Of a stretch of DNA of 64,000 bases, positions 57,692 to 64,000 are shown one piece after another; position 1 is the first letter of the stretch, and each line of letters opens with the position of its first letter. The DNA comes from Bdellovibrionia bacterium (lineage in GTDB: Bacteria > Bdellovibrionota > Bdellovibrionia > Bdellovibrionales > JAGQZY01). The stretch is taken from positions 852,838 through 916,837 of the forward strand of contig JAUICP010000002.1 of assembly GCA_030427805.1 (NCBI GenBank). Reading direction: 5' to 3'. A program made the position numbers and the translations under genes. Under the pieces are notes generated by a model that did no database searches, was not told where the DNA came from, and saw nothing but the letters and a program-made list of their open reading frames with translations.

Positions 57692-59464
57692 ATGGATTTT
57701 AGCTTTTTTGTAAATGGTGTTCAGTCGACAATTGGTTTTATCATCCCAATGATTATTCTTTTGGGACTTCTTATTTTCGTCCACGAATTGGGCCACTTTT
57801 TAGTCGCCAAGTTTTTCAAGGTTCGAGTTGAAGTGTTCAGTTTAGGGTTTGGTCCTAAACTGTTCCAATTCAAACGTGGTGACACAGTCTACTGTATTTC
57901 GGCATTCCCCTTGGGTGGTTACGTTAAGATGTTTGGCGATGATCCCACTGTTGAAATTCCCGATGACCTAAAAGCCAAGTCCTTCCTGCACAAACCTGTC
58001 GGACAGAGAATATGGATTGTGCTCGCAGGCCCCCTAATGAATTTATTCTTCGCCGCTTTCCTTTTTAGTGGAGTCGCTATTGTAGGTGAGCGAACCCTTT
58101 CTCCGGTAGTCGGAGACGTTGAAGTCAACAGCGAGGCTTACTCTATAGGATTTCGTTCAGGTGATAGGATTCTTGAAATCGATGGAACACCAATCACAAA
58201 ATGGAATCAGGCCGAAGATATCATTAATGACTCTCTCGATAAGACCTTAAATATCAAAGTAAAACGAGAAATTGGTGAATCTGAAAAAACCCTAAGCGTT
58301 CCAATCTCTGAAAAGCCCAACACTAATATTCTCTCAATGAAGAAAATTGTTGGATGGGTTAAGGGGCTGCAAAATTCAAGCATGCCGCCGCTCATCGGGG
58401 TTTCGAATCCAAACTCCTTCGCCGCCAAAATGGGACTCAAAACTGGCGATCTCATTGAAAAGGTCAATGGTGTTGAAGTAACTACCTGGAGAGCTTTTTC
58501 GAGACAACTTTTCGAACAAAACTCTGGGCCATTGACATTATCAGTTAAGCGCATGGCTCGCTTAAATAAAGACCTTGAAAAAGATGAGACTCTTGAACTC
58601 AAGGGAGAGTTAACTCGGGATCTCTCTACCGTTCAGCCAAGTCAGGTACTTTCTGGTGGCGTCTTTCCCACTAAAGAGGAAAACCCATCAACCATACCCA
58701 CTGAAAAAACGACATTTCAAATCTTAGCGGACCTCGGTTTTGAAAAGTCGGAGACTTTTGTTCTTCAGGTCAGCGAAGACAAGCCTGCAGCAAAAGCCGG
58801 ATTGGTCGCCGGTGATAAGATTTTAAAAATCAATGAAACTGAAATTGATACCTTCGACGCCCTTTTAAATACCGTTAAGGGTTTCAAAAAGGACGACCCC
58901 GCCCTTGCCGTCACCTACTTGAGAAATGGTGAGTTGGGAACTCTTAATATGACTCCCGAGCTGGCACAACCGGACAAAGACAGAGGAAACTATAATAACC
59001 GATACATCATTGGCATTAGTCCTATTAAGAGTATTGCGCCACCTGTAACCTTTATCTATAAAACAGCAAACCCCATTACCATAATTCAAAAAGGAATTGA
59101 GCGCTCTTGGTTTTGGACAAAGGCAACTTTAATTAGTTTCGTTAAGCTACTAACCAATGAAGTGTCCCCAAAAAATCTTGGCGGCTTTATCTCAATTGGA
59201 CAGGCCGCCCAGGCAAGTTGGGAACATGGAATTTCTCAGTTCCTTCGGATTATGGCTATTATTTCGATTAATCTATTTATAATTAACCTCTTCCCAATCC
59301 CTATTCTTGATGGTGGTCATCTCCTGTTCTTTACGATCGAAGCACTTCGAGGGGCGCCACTTAGTATGAGGAAATTAGAAATTGCACAACAGATAGGCTT
59401 AGTGCTACTCCTTGGGTTAATGGGCTTTGCATTGTTTAATGATGTAGCCCGATTGATTGATTAG
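57692..59464 (+). CDS. rseP: RseP-type site-2 intramembrane metalloprotease with three PDZ domains
   Basis: Membrane zinc protease that cleaves anti-sigma factors and signal peptides within the bilayer. The 590-residue protein has HELGH (residues 31-35) in the first helix and NLFPIPILDGGH in a late helix, the third zinc ligand. Three PDZ-like domains lie between them: GDVEVNSEAYSIGFRSGDRILEIDG, GVSNPNSFAAKMGLKTGDLIEKVNG and VSEDKPAAKAGLVAGDKILKING-like (KINETEID). E. coli RseP has two and 450 residues. I use ATG 57692: TACAAT ends six bases before it, as in other leaderless candidates. An in-frame ATG at 57635 would add 19 residues without a ribosome site. Confidence 0.93.
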   Translation: MDFSFFVNGVQSTIGFIIPMIILLGLLIFVHELGHFLVAKFFKVRVEVFSLGFGPKLFQFKRGDTVYCISAFPLGGYVKMFGDDPTVEIPDDLKAKSFLHKPVGQRIWIVLAGPLMNLFFAAFLFSGVAIVGERTLSPVVGDVEVNSEAYSIGFRSGDRILEIDGTPITKWNQAEDIINDSLDKTLNIKVKREIGESEKTLSVPISEKPNTNILSMKKIVGWVKGLQNSSMPPLIGVSNPNSFAAKMGLKTGDLIEKVNGVEVTTWRAFSRQLFEQNSGPLTLSVKRMARLNKDLEKDETLELKGELTRDLSTVQPSQVLSGGVFPTKEENPSTIPTEKTTFQILADLGFEKSETFVLQVSEDKPAAKAGLVAGDKILKINETEIDTFDALLNTVKGFKKDDPALAVTYLRNGELGTLNMTPELAQPDKDRGNYNNRYIIGISPIKSIAPPVTFIYKTANPITIIQKGIERSWFWTKATLISFVKLLTNEVSPKNLGGFISIGQAAQASWEHGISQFLRIMAIISINLFIINLFPIPILDGGHLLFFTIEALRGAPLSMRKLEIAQQIGLVLLLGLMGFALFNDVARLID

Positions 59465-59487
59465 ATAATTTTTAGCCCGAGGTATCC

Positions 59488-60204
59488 ATGAAACCCGATG
59501 GAAATATTTTGGCCATTGATACCAGCACTCGCATGGGTGGTATTTCTATCGTGCAATCGGGACGCGGCCTCATTGAACTGAACTGGATCCGCGAAAAATC
59601 TCACACCGAAACTGTCACAGCCGCCATCGAAGAGGTCCTAAAACAAACCGGACTCCAACTCGGAGAAATCGCAGCAATTTCTATTGGAAAGGGACCGGGG
59701 AGCTTTACCGGCATTCGAATCGGCATCAATATCGCAAAGACTCTGGCCTATGCAATGAACCTTCCCCTTTATGCTTTCGATACACCTTTTTTGCTCGCAA
59801 GCAGTGTCAAAAATTACGAGGGTCCCATACTTGCTGCCATTAATGCTTTTAAAAATCAGGTCTATTACTCTCTTTTTGAAAAAAAAGCCGAATCTCTTCA
59901 ACTTATCAAGGGACCCGCTGCCAAAAACTTGGGTGAAATTTGTGATCAACTCGACCAACCTCACCTCATTGTCGGCGACGGTTTCGATGCTTATTCTGAA
60001 GGACTCAGTGAAGAACAGCGAGCCAAGATTATTAGAGACCATCTTCAATCAGACTTTCCTCTAGCTTCTCAGCTAGGATTACTATGTTATCAGTTTCCCG
60101 ACTCGACGATAGACTGGAAGGACCTCCAGCCTCTTTATATACGTGCGTCAGAAGCCGAAGAGAAACTGAAGGCAGGTTTACTAAAACCACTGCCAAAAAT
60201 TTAG
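59488..60204 (+). CDS. tsaB: tRNA threonylcarbamoyladenosine protein TsaB
   Basis: Partner of TsaD and TsaE in making the t6A base of ANN-decoding tRNAs. The 238-residue actin-like fold protein starts ILAIDTSTRMGGISIV, with HTETVTAAIEEVL, AISIGKGPGSFTGIRIGINIAKTLAY (the TsaB hallmark) and AINAFKNQVYYSLF. GAGGT precedes the ATG. It follows rseP by 23 bases, in the same operon. Length is normal (E. coli 231). Confidence 0.93.
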   Translation: MKPDGNILAIDTSTRMGGISIVQSGRGLIELNWIREKSHTETVTAAIEEVLKQTGLQLGEIAAISIGKGPGSFTGIRIGINIAKTLAYAMNLPLYAFDTPFLLASSVKNYEGPILAAINAFKNQVYYSLFEKKAESLQLIKGPAAKNLGEICDQLDQPHLIVGDGFDAYSEGLSEEQRAKIIRDHLQSDFPLASQLGLLCYQFPDSTIDWKDLQPLYIRASEAEEKLKAGLLKPLPKI

Positions 60205-60219
60205 TAATTAAAACGGCTT

Positions 60220-61233
60220 ATGATATTTTTTAGCAATCGAAGAAAACACATTTCTGGAAATGATAATGACTCCAATGTTGAGTCTATTTCATCGCGTCGA
60301 AATCAAGTTTCTAAACTTGAGTACGGAACGAGTATCGCTATCGGTGGTGGTAAGGGCGGTATTGGTAAAAGTTTTCTTTCTTCAAACCTTGCAATTTGTT
60401 TGGCCCGCCTCGGCTACAAAGTCACATTAGTTGATTTAGATTTAGGAAGCGCAAACCTTCACACTGTTCTCGGAATCAATAACCCAAAAATGGGAATCAG
60501 TGATTTTTTGCAAGGACGCTGTTCATCGATCAAAGATGTTCAAGTGAAAACAGAAATACCAAACCTATCTTTTATTGGTGGCTTCGACGATCAACTCAAT
60601 ATTGCCAATATGTCTTCTGAAGATAAAGATCGTTTACTCGATTCGTTTAGTGACCTCGATACTCCTTTTTTAATTTTAGATTTAGGAGCTGGTACGACTG
60701 AACATACTTTGGATTTCTTTCTCTATGCCGACGAAAAAATTCTGGCCGTGATTCCTGAACCAACGAGTATCGAAAATGCCTATCGATTTTTAAAGTCAGC
60801 CTTCTACCGTCAGATCATTTTGTCTGATTCTGATATAGGGATTAAAGATGTCATCGACCAGGCAATGGATCAAAAAAATGCACTTGGTATTAAAACTCCG
60901 GCTGATTTAATTCAACACGTCGTTTCTATGGAGCCAAAAAAGGGCACCGAGCTGCTAGAAATTATAAAGGGTTTTAACCTCCATGTTTTGCTCAATCAGG
61001 TTCGAGCTCGTAGAGATATTGACGTCGGATACTCCGTAAAGAGCGTCTGCCGTAAGTATTTTGGATTTAACGCCGATTTTATCGGTTATATCGACTATGA
61101 TAATGCAGTATGGCAAGCTCTGCGAAGAAGGCGACCCCTCGTGCTCGAATATCCAAGTAGTAACTTAGTTGGCCAATTTTTGAAAATTTCAAAAAATCTC
61201 GTAAAACCAAAAAGCATTCGCGAAGTTGGCTGA
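60220..61233 (+). CDS. MinD/FlhG-type P-loop ATPase
   Basis: A 337-residue cytoplasmic ATPase of the MinD/ParA family. After a 35-residue polar N-terminus comes the deviant Walker A IGGGKGGIGKSFLSSNLA. LVDLDLGSANLHTVLG (Walker A' Asp), FLILDLGAGTTEHTLDFF and PEPTSIENAYRFLK follow, a pattern closest to FlhG (YlxH/MinD2) proteins. No amphipathic membrane-targeting helix of MinD is obvious at the C-terminus. Its neighbours are a J-domain/HTH protein rather than flhF or minE, so a role in localising a polar or divisome component is inferred, not shown. Sits 15 bases after tsaB. Confidence 0.88.
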   Translation: MIFFSNRRKHISGNDNDSNVESISSRRNQVSKLEYGTSIAIGGGKGGIGKSFLSSNLAICLARLGYKVTLVDLDLGSANLHTVLGINNPKMGISDFLQGRCSSIKDVQVKTEIPNLSFIGGFDDQLNIANMSSEDKDRLLDSFSDLDTPFLILDLGAGTTEHTLDFFLYADEKILAVIPEPTSIENAYRFLKSAFYRQIILSDSDIGIKDVIDQAMDQKNALGIKTPADLIQHVVSMEPKKGTELLEIIKGFNLHVLLNQVRARRDIDVGYSVKSVCRKYFGFNADFIGYIDYDNAVWQALRRRRPLVLEYPSSNLVGQFLKISKNLVKPKSIREVG

Positions 61234-61239
61234 TTCTTT

Positions 61240-61248
61240 TGCTATACT
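61240..61248 (+). promoter_or_regulatory. Extended -10 promoter with leaderless geometry
   Basis: TGC-TATACT (TATACT at 61243-61248), followed by six bases and then the ATG at 61255 (ATG GCC ATG TCA). A predicted transcription start on the A of the second ATG would give a leaderless message beginning MSANWD. No -35 is visible; the TGn motif compensates. Confidence 0.5.
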
Positions 61249-61254
61249 ATGGCC

Positions 61255-62025
61255 ATGTCAGCAAACTGGGACACTCAGACATATTATGAAATCCTAGAGA
61301 TCTCTAACGATGCTCATCCGGCAGAGATTAGAGAGGCCTATCAGCGTGCTAAGAATACGTATTCCCAAGATAACCCTGCTCTCTATACTGTGTTCACAAA
61401 AGAAGAATCGAGAGAACTGTTAAACCTAATCGAAGAAGCCTATACCGTTTTATCTAATCAAGCGACCAGAAACGCCTATGATCAAAGATTAAAGAAAAGT
61501 ACGGATAAAGAAGATCATCCCGCAGATCAGTTTTTTCAAAACGCTGTCTCTGGGGGAAGTTCCAATAGCGAACCTGAACTCCCAGATTTTGATTACGATG
61601 AATCAAAACCCAGTCAGGTAAATACTCCGGTTCAATCAATGCCAAGACAAGAACAGGTAAGAATGCCGGAGCGACAAACAAATCCAGCAATCAATACTAA
61701 AGAACTTGAAGAAGGTTACGCTAAAACAAGTCTTTCCATCTATCAAATCGATGACCAGATGGAGGAACGAATCAGTTCCCAGTCTGTTTACGACGGTCAG
61801 TTTATAAGAGAAGTTCGGGAATATAAGCGCGTTAGTATTGATCGCATTAGTGAAGTGACTCGAATTTCAAAGACCTATCTCAACGCGGTCGAAGATAATG
61901 ATTATAAAAAATTACCGGCACCTGTTTTTGTAAGAGGCTTCGTCGTGCAAATTGCGCGAATCTTAAAAATTGACGAAAAGGTCGCTGCCTCATCCTATGT
62001 TCAATTATTAAAAGACTCTCAGTAG
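61255..62025 (+). CDS. J-domain-like plus RodZ-type helix-turn-helix fusion
   Basis: A 256-residue protein (an ATG two codons upstream at 61249 is also possible). Residues 5-75 match a J-domain helical pattern (YYEILEISNDAHPAEIREAYQRAKNTY...LLNLIEEAYTVLSNQATRNAYDQ). The HPD tripeptide needed to stimulate Hsp70 is missing, the loop reading YSQDN. A disordered Pro/Gln/Ser segment follows. Residues 185-255 form the HTH_25 domain of RodZ (IREVREYKRVSIDRISEVTRISKTYLNAVEDNDYKKLPAPVFVRGF). There is no membrane helix, unlike RodZ. Next to the MinD-type ATPase and rluD. A scaffold or regulator of cell shape or polarity is a reasonable guess. Confidence 0.85.
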   Translation: MSANWDTQTYYEILEISNDAHPAEIREAYQRAKNTYSQDNPALYTVFTKEESRELLNLIEEAYTVLSNQATRNAYDQRLKKSTDKEDHPADQFFQNAVSGGSSNSEPELPDFDYDESKPSQVNTPVQSMPRQEQVRMPERQTNPAINTKELEEGYAKTSLSIYQIDDQMEERISSQSVYDGQFIREVREYKRVSIDRISEVTRISKTYLNAVEDNDYKKLPAPVFVRGFVVQIARILKIDEKVAASSYVQLLKDSQ

Positions 62026-62031
62026 TAAGAT

Positions 62032-63096
62032 ATGATTCAGTTTAAAATAAGTGAAGACCTCAATGGCGCTCGAATTGATCAAGCCCTTTTAGAATGTGAA
62101 AAAATTATTTCTCGAAGCCAGGCAAAGAAACTTCTTTCTCAAGGCCTTGTAAAATACAAGGGAAAGATGGTCAAACCGTCTTTTAAAGTTGAGGAGGGGA
62201 TGGTTTTTGATATTGATTTTCCCGATGTCGTTAAAGAGAAACTCGCTCCTTATGACTTTCCCCTTGAGATCATTCACGAGGATTCGGATATTATTGTAGT
62301 TAACAAACCCGCGGGACTTGTCGTTCATCCGTCCCATGGTCACGAAAATGATACTCTCATCAATGCTCTCATCTATCACTGTAAAGATCTTTCCATCGGT
62401 TTTCACGAAGACCGACCCGGCTTAATTCACCGGCTCGATAGAGACACCAGCGGCACTATCGTTATAGCTAAAAATGAAAGGGCACAAAACTCTCTGGCCA
62501 AGCAATTTCAAAAGAAAACCACCCATAGAAAATATTGGGCTCTAGTTTTTGGTCATCCAAAACATCCCCAAGCTAAAGTGGAGTCAATTCTTGATCGGCA
62601 CCCTACTGATCGAAAGCGCTTTGCTTCTCTTAGAAAAGAAGGCACACAAAGACCTAACCTGGTTGTCAACGGAATCGCTGATATGCAGACTTTAGAAATT
62701 ATGGCTGATGGGGTCGACCTTAAAAGAGGTAAGAAAGCTGTTACCAATTATCGAGTACTCACCGAGTCCGCGGAGTTTTCTTTAGTAGAGTTAATGCTTG
62801 AAACGGGACGAACCCATCAGATTAGGATTCATTTGAGCGAACTCGGGCACCCGGTTGTTGGTGATGAACTCTATGGTGGAAAAACTCGAGCCAATAATTG
62901 TAAATCTCCAGCACTTAGAAAATATATTAAAGAAATGGATCGATTTGCTCTTCATGCCAAAGAATTGGGGTTTAAACATCCAAGCCGCGAGGAAAGAGTT
63001 TATTTCAATGCTCTATGGCCAAATGATCTCAATGAAATATTAAATCTCACTAAAATCAACTTACCTGATCAAGAGATCCCGGAAGACCTAAACTAG
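62032..63096 (+). CDS. rluD: 23S rRNA pseudouridine synthase, RluD type
   Basis: Converts uridines of helix 69 (or a related site) in 23S rRNA to pseudouridine. The 354-residue protein has an S4 RNA-binding domain at the N-terminus (ARIDQALLECEKIISRSQAKKLLSQGLVKY). The catalytic RPGLIHRLDRDTSGTIVIAKN contains the essential Asp. YWALVFGHP, NYRVLT and LETGRTHQIRIHLSELGHPVVGDELYGG follow. E. coli RluD has 326 residues. The stretch RHPTDRKRFASLRKEGTQR is an RluD-type insertion. It starts six bases after the HTH/J gene and 58 bases before pgeF. Confidence 0.95.
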   Translation: MIQFKISEDLNGARIDQALLECEKIISRSQAKKLLSQGLVKYKGKMVKPSFKVEEGMVFDIDFPDVVKEKLAPYDFPLEIIHEDSDIIVVNKPAGLVVHPSHGHENDTLINALIYHCKDLSIGFHEDRPGLIHRLDRDTSGTIVIAKNERAQNSLAKQFQKKTTHRKYWALVFGHPKHPQAKVESILDRHPTDRKRFASLRKEGTQRPNLVVNGIADMQTLEIMADGVDLKRGKKAVTNYRVLTESAEFSLVELMLETGRTHQIRIHLSELGHPVVGDELYGGKTRANNCKSPALRKYIKEMDRFALHAKELGFKHPSREERVYFNALWPNDLNEILNLTKINLPDQEIPEDLN

Positions 63097-63154
63097 TTGA
63101 AACTTTATTGTAAGAGTTTAAGATAATAAAAGTAATCAAAACAAGGATTGGTCT

Positions 63155-63883
63155 TTGTTTCAAAAAACTCAAAAAGGTCTTTGGCACTACAACGGACTCC
63201 ATCTTATCTTCTATGGAAACAGCTCCGTGTCTAAGACCGATCTTGAAAATTTTTTCGGACACAAACTCTGCTCTCTCCATCAAACCCATAGCGATATAGC
63301 TGTAGAGGCATTTTGTGATGAAGAACTAAAGGGGGACGCTCATTTTAGCGATCGGCCTGGCGAGGGCCTTTTAATAAAGACAGCCGATTGTATTCCACTT
63401 TTAATGAGTGACGTACAAAATGGTTATGCCTTTGCTATTCATGCCGGATGGCGAGGGGTCGCACAAAAAATTTTAGAATCCTCACTCGATACCTTTTTTT
63501 CAAGCCATCTATTTGAGGCCCCACCTCGGTGGACTGCTTACCTCGGACCACACATTCATCATCAGTCGTTTGAGGTTGGAACTGACGTGGCCAATGAAAT
63601 TCTTAACTCCATAAAAGACCAAGATCGAATCGCCTATCAAACACCCCATCCAACTGAAAAAAATAAAGTCTTTGTGGATCTCAACAAAGTGATGCGAAGG
63701 CAACTCCTAGAAAATTCTATTACCAATATTGAAGATGTGACTGTCGACACATTCACTAGCCCAGAATTTGCATCCTATCGCCGTGATAAGGGAAGCAAAC
63801 ATCGCAATTGGTCCCTGATTTATAAGCCCCGTGGAGACTTTCAATCTAAAAAATGGTCTGAGTTTCTAGATACTTCGTATTAA
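63155..63883 (+). CDS. pgeF: Peptidoglycan-related purine nucleoside phosphorylase/polyphenol-oxidase family (PgeF/YfiH)
   Basis: A 242-residue protein of the DUF152/multicopper-oxidase-like family. Members have been reported as purine nucleoside phosphorylases/adenosine deaminases, as laccases, and as an editing enzyme that removes wrongly incorporated serine from peptidoglycan precursors (PgeF). Motifs are LHQTHSDIAVEA, IKTADCIPLLMSD, FAIHAGWRGVAQKILE and AYLGPHIHHQSFEV, with the His and Cys metal ligands present. It starts at TTG 63155 with AAGGA eight bases upstream. It commonly follows rluD, as here. Confidence 0.93.
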   Translation: MFQKTQKGLWHYNGLHLIFYGNSSVSKTDLENFFGHKLCSLHQTHSDIAVEAFCDEELKGDAHFSDRPGEGLLIKTADCIPLLMSDVQNGYAFAIHAGWRGVAQKILESSLDTFFSSHLFEAPPRWTAYLGPHIHHQSFEVGTDVANEILNSIKDQDRIAYQTPHPTEKNKVFVDLNKVMRRQLLENSITNIEDVTVDTFTSPEFASYRRDKGSKHRNWSLIYKPRGDFQSKKWSEFLDTSY

Positions 63884-63927
63884 CCCATAAAGAAATGACA
63901 CCAAGGAATAGAGTTTAAAATTAAGCA

Positions 63928-64000
63928 TTATGCAGCCTCCCTGGTAATTGTTTTTCGATAGATTTCAAAAAAATCTTTAAGTTTGGATTCTAGACCTGAT
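63928..64000 (-). CDS. 3' end of an unidentified gene (right-edge partial)
   Basis: On the minus strand a frame is open from the right edge to TAA at 63928-63930. It encodes about 24 residues ending SKLKDFFEIYRKTITREAA, an amphipathic, charged helix of normal protein composition. It converges with pgeF (44 bases between stop codons). Too short to identify. Confidence 0.4.
   Translation of the reverse strand, partial: SGLESKLKDFFEIYRKTITREAA

Noticed and set aside
1..64000. CRISPR arrays, tRNA or rRNA genes, insertion sequences, prophage or integrase genes.
   Set aside because: None seen: no regularly spaced repeats, no tRNA-like cloverleafs in the gaps, no transposase or integrase motifs.

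Overview
The window is a gene-dense stretch of a Gram-negative bacterial chromosome. It carries a lipid-A-type ABC exporter, a TonB-like protein, a beta-barrel outer-membrane protein, lipoproteins, RseP and a full peptidoglycan-recycling set. Gene content and style point to the Bdellovibrionota (Bdellovibrio-like bacteria): lipoproteins whose lipobox ends in QNC, a MinD-type ATPase next to a J-domain/RodZ-HTH fusion, an orphan TadG-like protein with Gly-rich secreted partners, and many secreted proteins with no known family. This placement is inference; no rRNA or tRNA gene was seen.

Layout. 1-10 kb: a truncated gene at the left edge, glpD with a GNAT-like gene, a HAD phosphatase, pepP, and a minus-strand run xseA-xseB-ispA-tlyA-(dead patatin lipoprotein). 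10-13.6 kb: small secreted or membrane proteins, a 6S RNA gene and a large secreted coiled-coil protein. 13.8-23 kb: mrcA, a UvrA-family protein and an MsbA-like exporter, overlapping one another, then a sigma-54 activator. 23-28.4 kb: a degenerate activator-like protein behind a sigma-54-type promoter, amgK-murU, a response regulator and anmK. 28.4-35.6 kb: a minus-strand operon of a TadG-like protein and three secreted proteins sharing a C-terminal signature. 35.7-45.3 kb: a dppBC-like permease pair, nagZ, a TonB-like protein, a large exported protein, a 44-residue basic protein, a barrel protein and an M23 peptidase. 45.4-52.8 kb: an OmpR-type regulator, a lipoprotein, an unknown exported protein overlapping priA, a CFI-box protein and a FAD-type protein. 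53-64 kb: rpsB-tsf-pyrH-frr-uppS-cdsA-rseP-tsaB-minD-like-HTH/J-rluD-pgeF, then a truncated gene at the right edge.

How the genes work together. NagZ, AnmK, AmgK and MurU form most of the route that returns anhydro-MurNAc to UDP-MurNAc without breakdown. PBP1A, UppS, IspA, the M23 peptidase and PgeF serve envelope synthesis and turnover. RpsB-Tsf-PyrH-Frr is the usual translation block. The normal neighbours dxs (beside ispA) and dxr (beside cdsA/rseP) are both missing, which hints at a mevalonate isoprenoid route.

Most promising for something undescribed: (1) the orphan TadG operon, whose three secreted products end in F-x-[KM]-[VI]-x-R-R-Y; (2) a sigma-54-type promoter driving a protein that looks like a relic of an activator lacking its ATPase motifs; (3) a repeated architecture in which a -10 hexamer lies exactly six bases before the start codon, predicting leaderless mRNAs, including one promoter embedded in a terminator hairpin; (4) a patatin-fold lipoprotein that has lost both catalytic residues.
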